NCBI GenBank assembly: GCA_031265205.1
Contig: JAISCZ010000154.1
Location: forward strand, 1 to 38,669
Length of the DNA: 38,669 nt
From: Deltaproteobacteria bacterium
GTDB lineage: Bacteria > Desulfobacterota > Desulfarculia > Adiutricales > Adiutricaceae
Reading direction: 5' to 3'
The notes beneath the pieces are model-generated. The model saw nothing but the letters and a program-made list of their open reading frames with translations, ran no database searches and was not told where the DNA came from. Made by a program: the position numbers and the translations under genes. Positions 38,299 to 38,669 of this stretch are shown in pieces. Each line of letters opens with the position of its first letter. The stretch's first letter is position 1.

Positions 38299-38669
38299 TC
38301 AGGACTCAATTTTGATTAAGGCCAGACACTCTTCCCGATGGCGCACTCCGAGTCCGATTTTGATTATTTTTTGCGCGCGAGACAAATAGGGATTCGCGTA
38401 CTTTTTCGCGTCTATGGCTTTGAGGGCCTGGTTCGCTAAATTAGCGAGAACGGCTTTAAGCTCAGCCGCGTCCTGGTCGCGATTTTCGAGCCCAAATGAC
38501 TCTTGATACTTAAGCTCAATGACGACATAAAGGCCGTCGTTAAATAGAAGGATTATGTCCGGCGTCCCTTCCCCCCCAGGCGGTTCGGAAAGGGGAGGAA
38601 TTTCTAATATTCCCCAACAATAGGCGTGTAACGCGCTATGATAAAATGACTCTTCGGCTCTATGATGTT
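38299..38669 (-). CDS. AAA-ATPase-like / PD-(D/E)XK protein, C-terminal part (runs off the edge)
   Basis: The frame enters from the right edge and ends at the TGA at 38301-38299. It has no start codon inside the window. About 122 residues cover the PDDEXK_9 nuclease domain: AEESFYHSALHAYCWGILEI, then GGEGTPDIILLFNDGLYVVI, ELKY, and the helical tail with ANLANQALKAIDAKKYANPY. The acidic D of TPD and the ExK of IELKY are intact, so the catalytic triad is complete, unlike the paralogue at 19858-21519. The N-terminal ATPase half lies outside the window and cannot be judged. This is the third family member in 38 kb. Confidence 0.87.
   Translation of the reverse strand, partial: HHRAEESFYHSALHAYCWGILEIPPLSEPPGGEGTPDIILLFNDGLYVVIELKYQESFGLENRDQDAAELKAVLANLANQALKAIDAKKYANPYLSRAQKIIKIGLGVRHREECLALIKIES

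Overview
The window looks like chromosomal DNA from a GC-rich, Gram-negative, chemotactic bacterium. The best guess is a deltaproteobacterial (Desulfobacterota-type) anaerobe, possibly a host-associated gut lineage. This rests on style rather than a marker gene: Cys-rich V4R and GGDEF sensor proteins, a large soluble hybrid histidine kinase, methyl-accepting receptors, LysM proteins, and several members of the AAA-ATPase/PD-(D/E)XK family that is common in gut anaerobes. No rRNA, tRNA or CRISPR array was seen. Broken genes are frequent (receiver remnant, vapC, IS630 transposase, Panacea protein, an AAA-ATPase with an internal TGA), and several gene-free stretches exceed 500 bases. Ongoing genome erosion is therefore plausible.

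Layout. From 0 to 7.7 kb the genes are on the minus strand: a receiver-domain remnant, a short DnaJ-like co-chaperone, an MBL/beta-CASP hydrolase, proB (proline synthesis), a LysM envelope protein and a DUF2156 protein. From 8.2 to 13.8 kb lies an accessory island: an AbiE type IV toxin-antitoxin pair, an AbrB-like antitoxin with a frameshifted PIN toxin, two diverged ~400-bp direct repeats bracketing that locus, a Fic protein whose start lies in a long inverted repeat, and a broken IS630 transposase. From 13.8 to 25.9 kb the genes are again on the minus strand and are mostly signalling and envelope genes: a double-receiver hybrid kinase, a secreted LysM protein, an AAA-ATPase/nuclease paralogue with altered active sites, a chemoreceptor, a diguanylate cyclase and a V4R protein. 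From 26.6 to 28.7 kb tadA and hisD are on the plus strand.

From 28.7 to 38.7 kb is a second accessory and eroding region. It holds a duplicated ~255-bp non-coding unit, an AT-rich orphan gene for a 614-residue helical protein, a broken Panacea gene, an EamA transporter, an AAA-ATPase/nuclease gene with an early TGA, 1.8 kb of decayed coding sequence, and the 3' part of a third AAA-ATPase/nuclease gene running off the right edge. A ~90-bp sequence is shared between the region upstream of abiE (8.25 kb) and the region beside the 34.8-kb AAA-ATPase gene, which links the two accessory regions.

How the genes fit together. The hybrid kinase, chemoreceptor and V4R/GGDEF pair read as environmental and c-di-GMP signalling. 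proB, hisD and tadA are housekeeping. AbiE, AbrB/PIN, Fic, Panacea and the AAA-ATPase/PD-(D/E)XK proteins form a toxin-antitoxin, defence or selfish-gene layer in different stages of decay.
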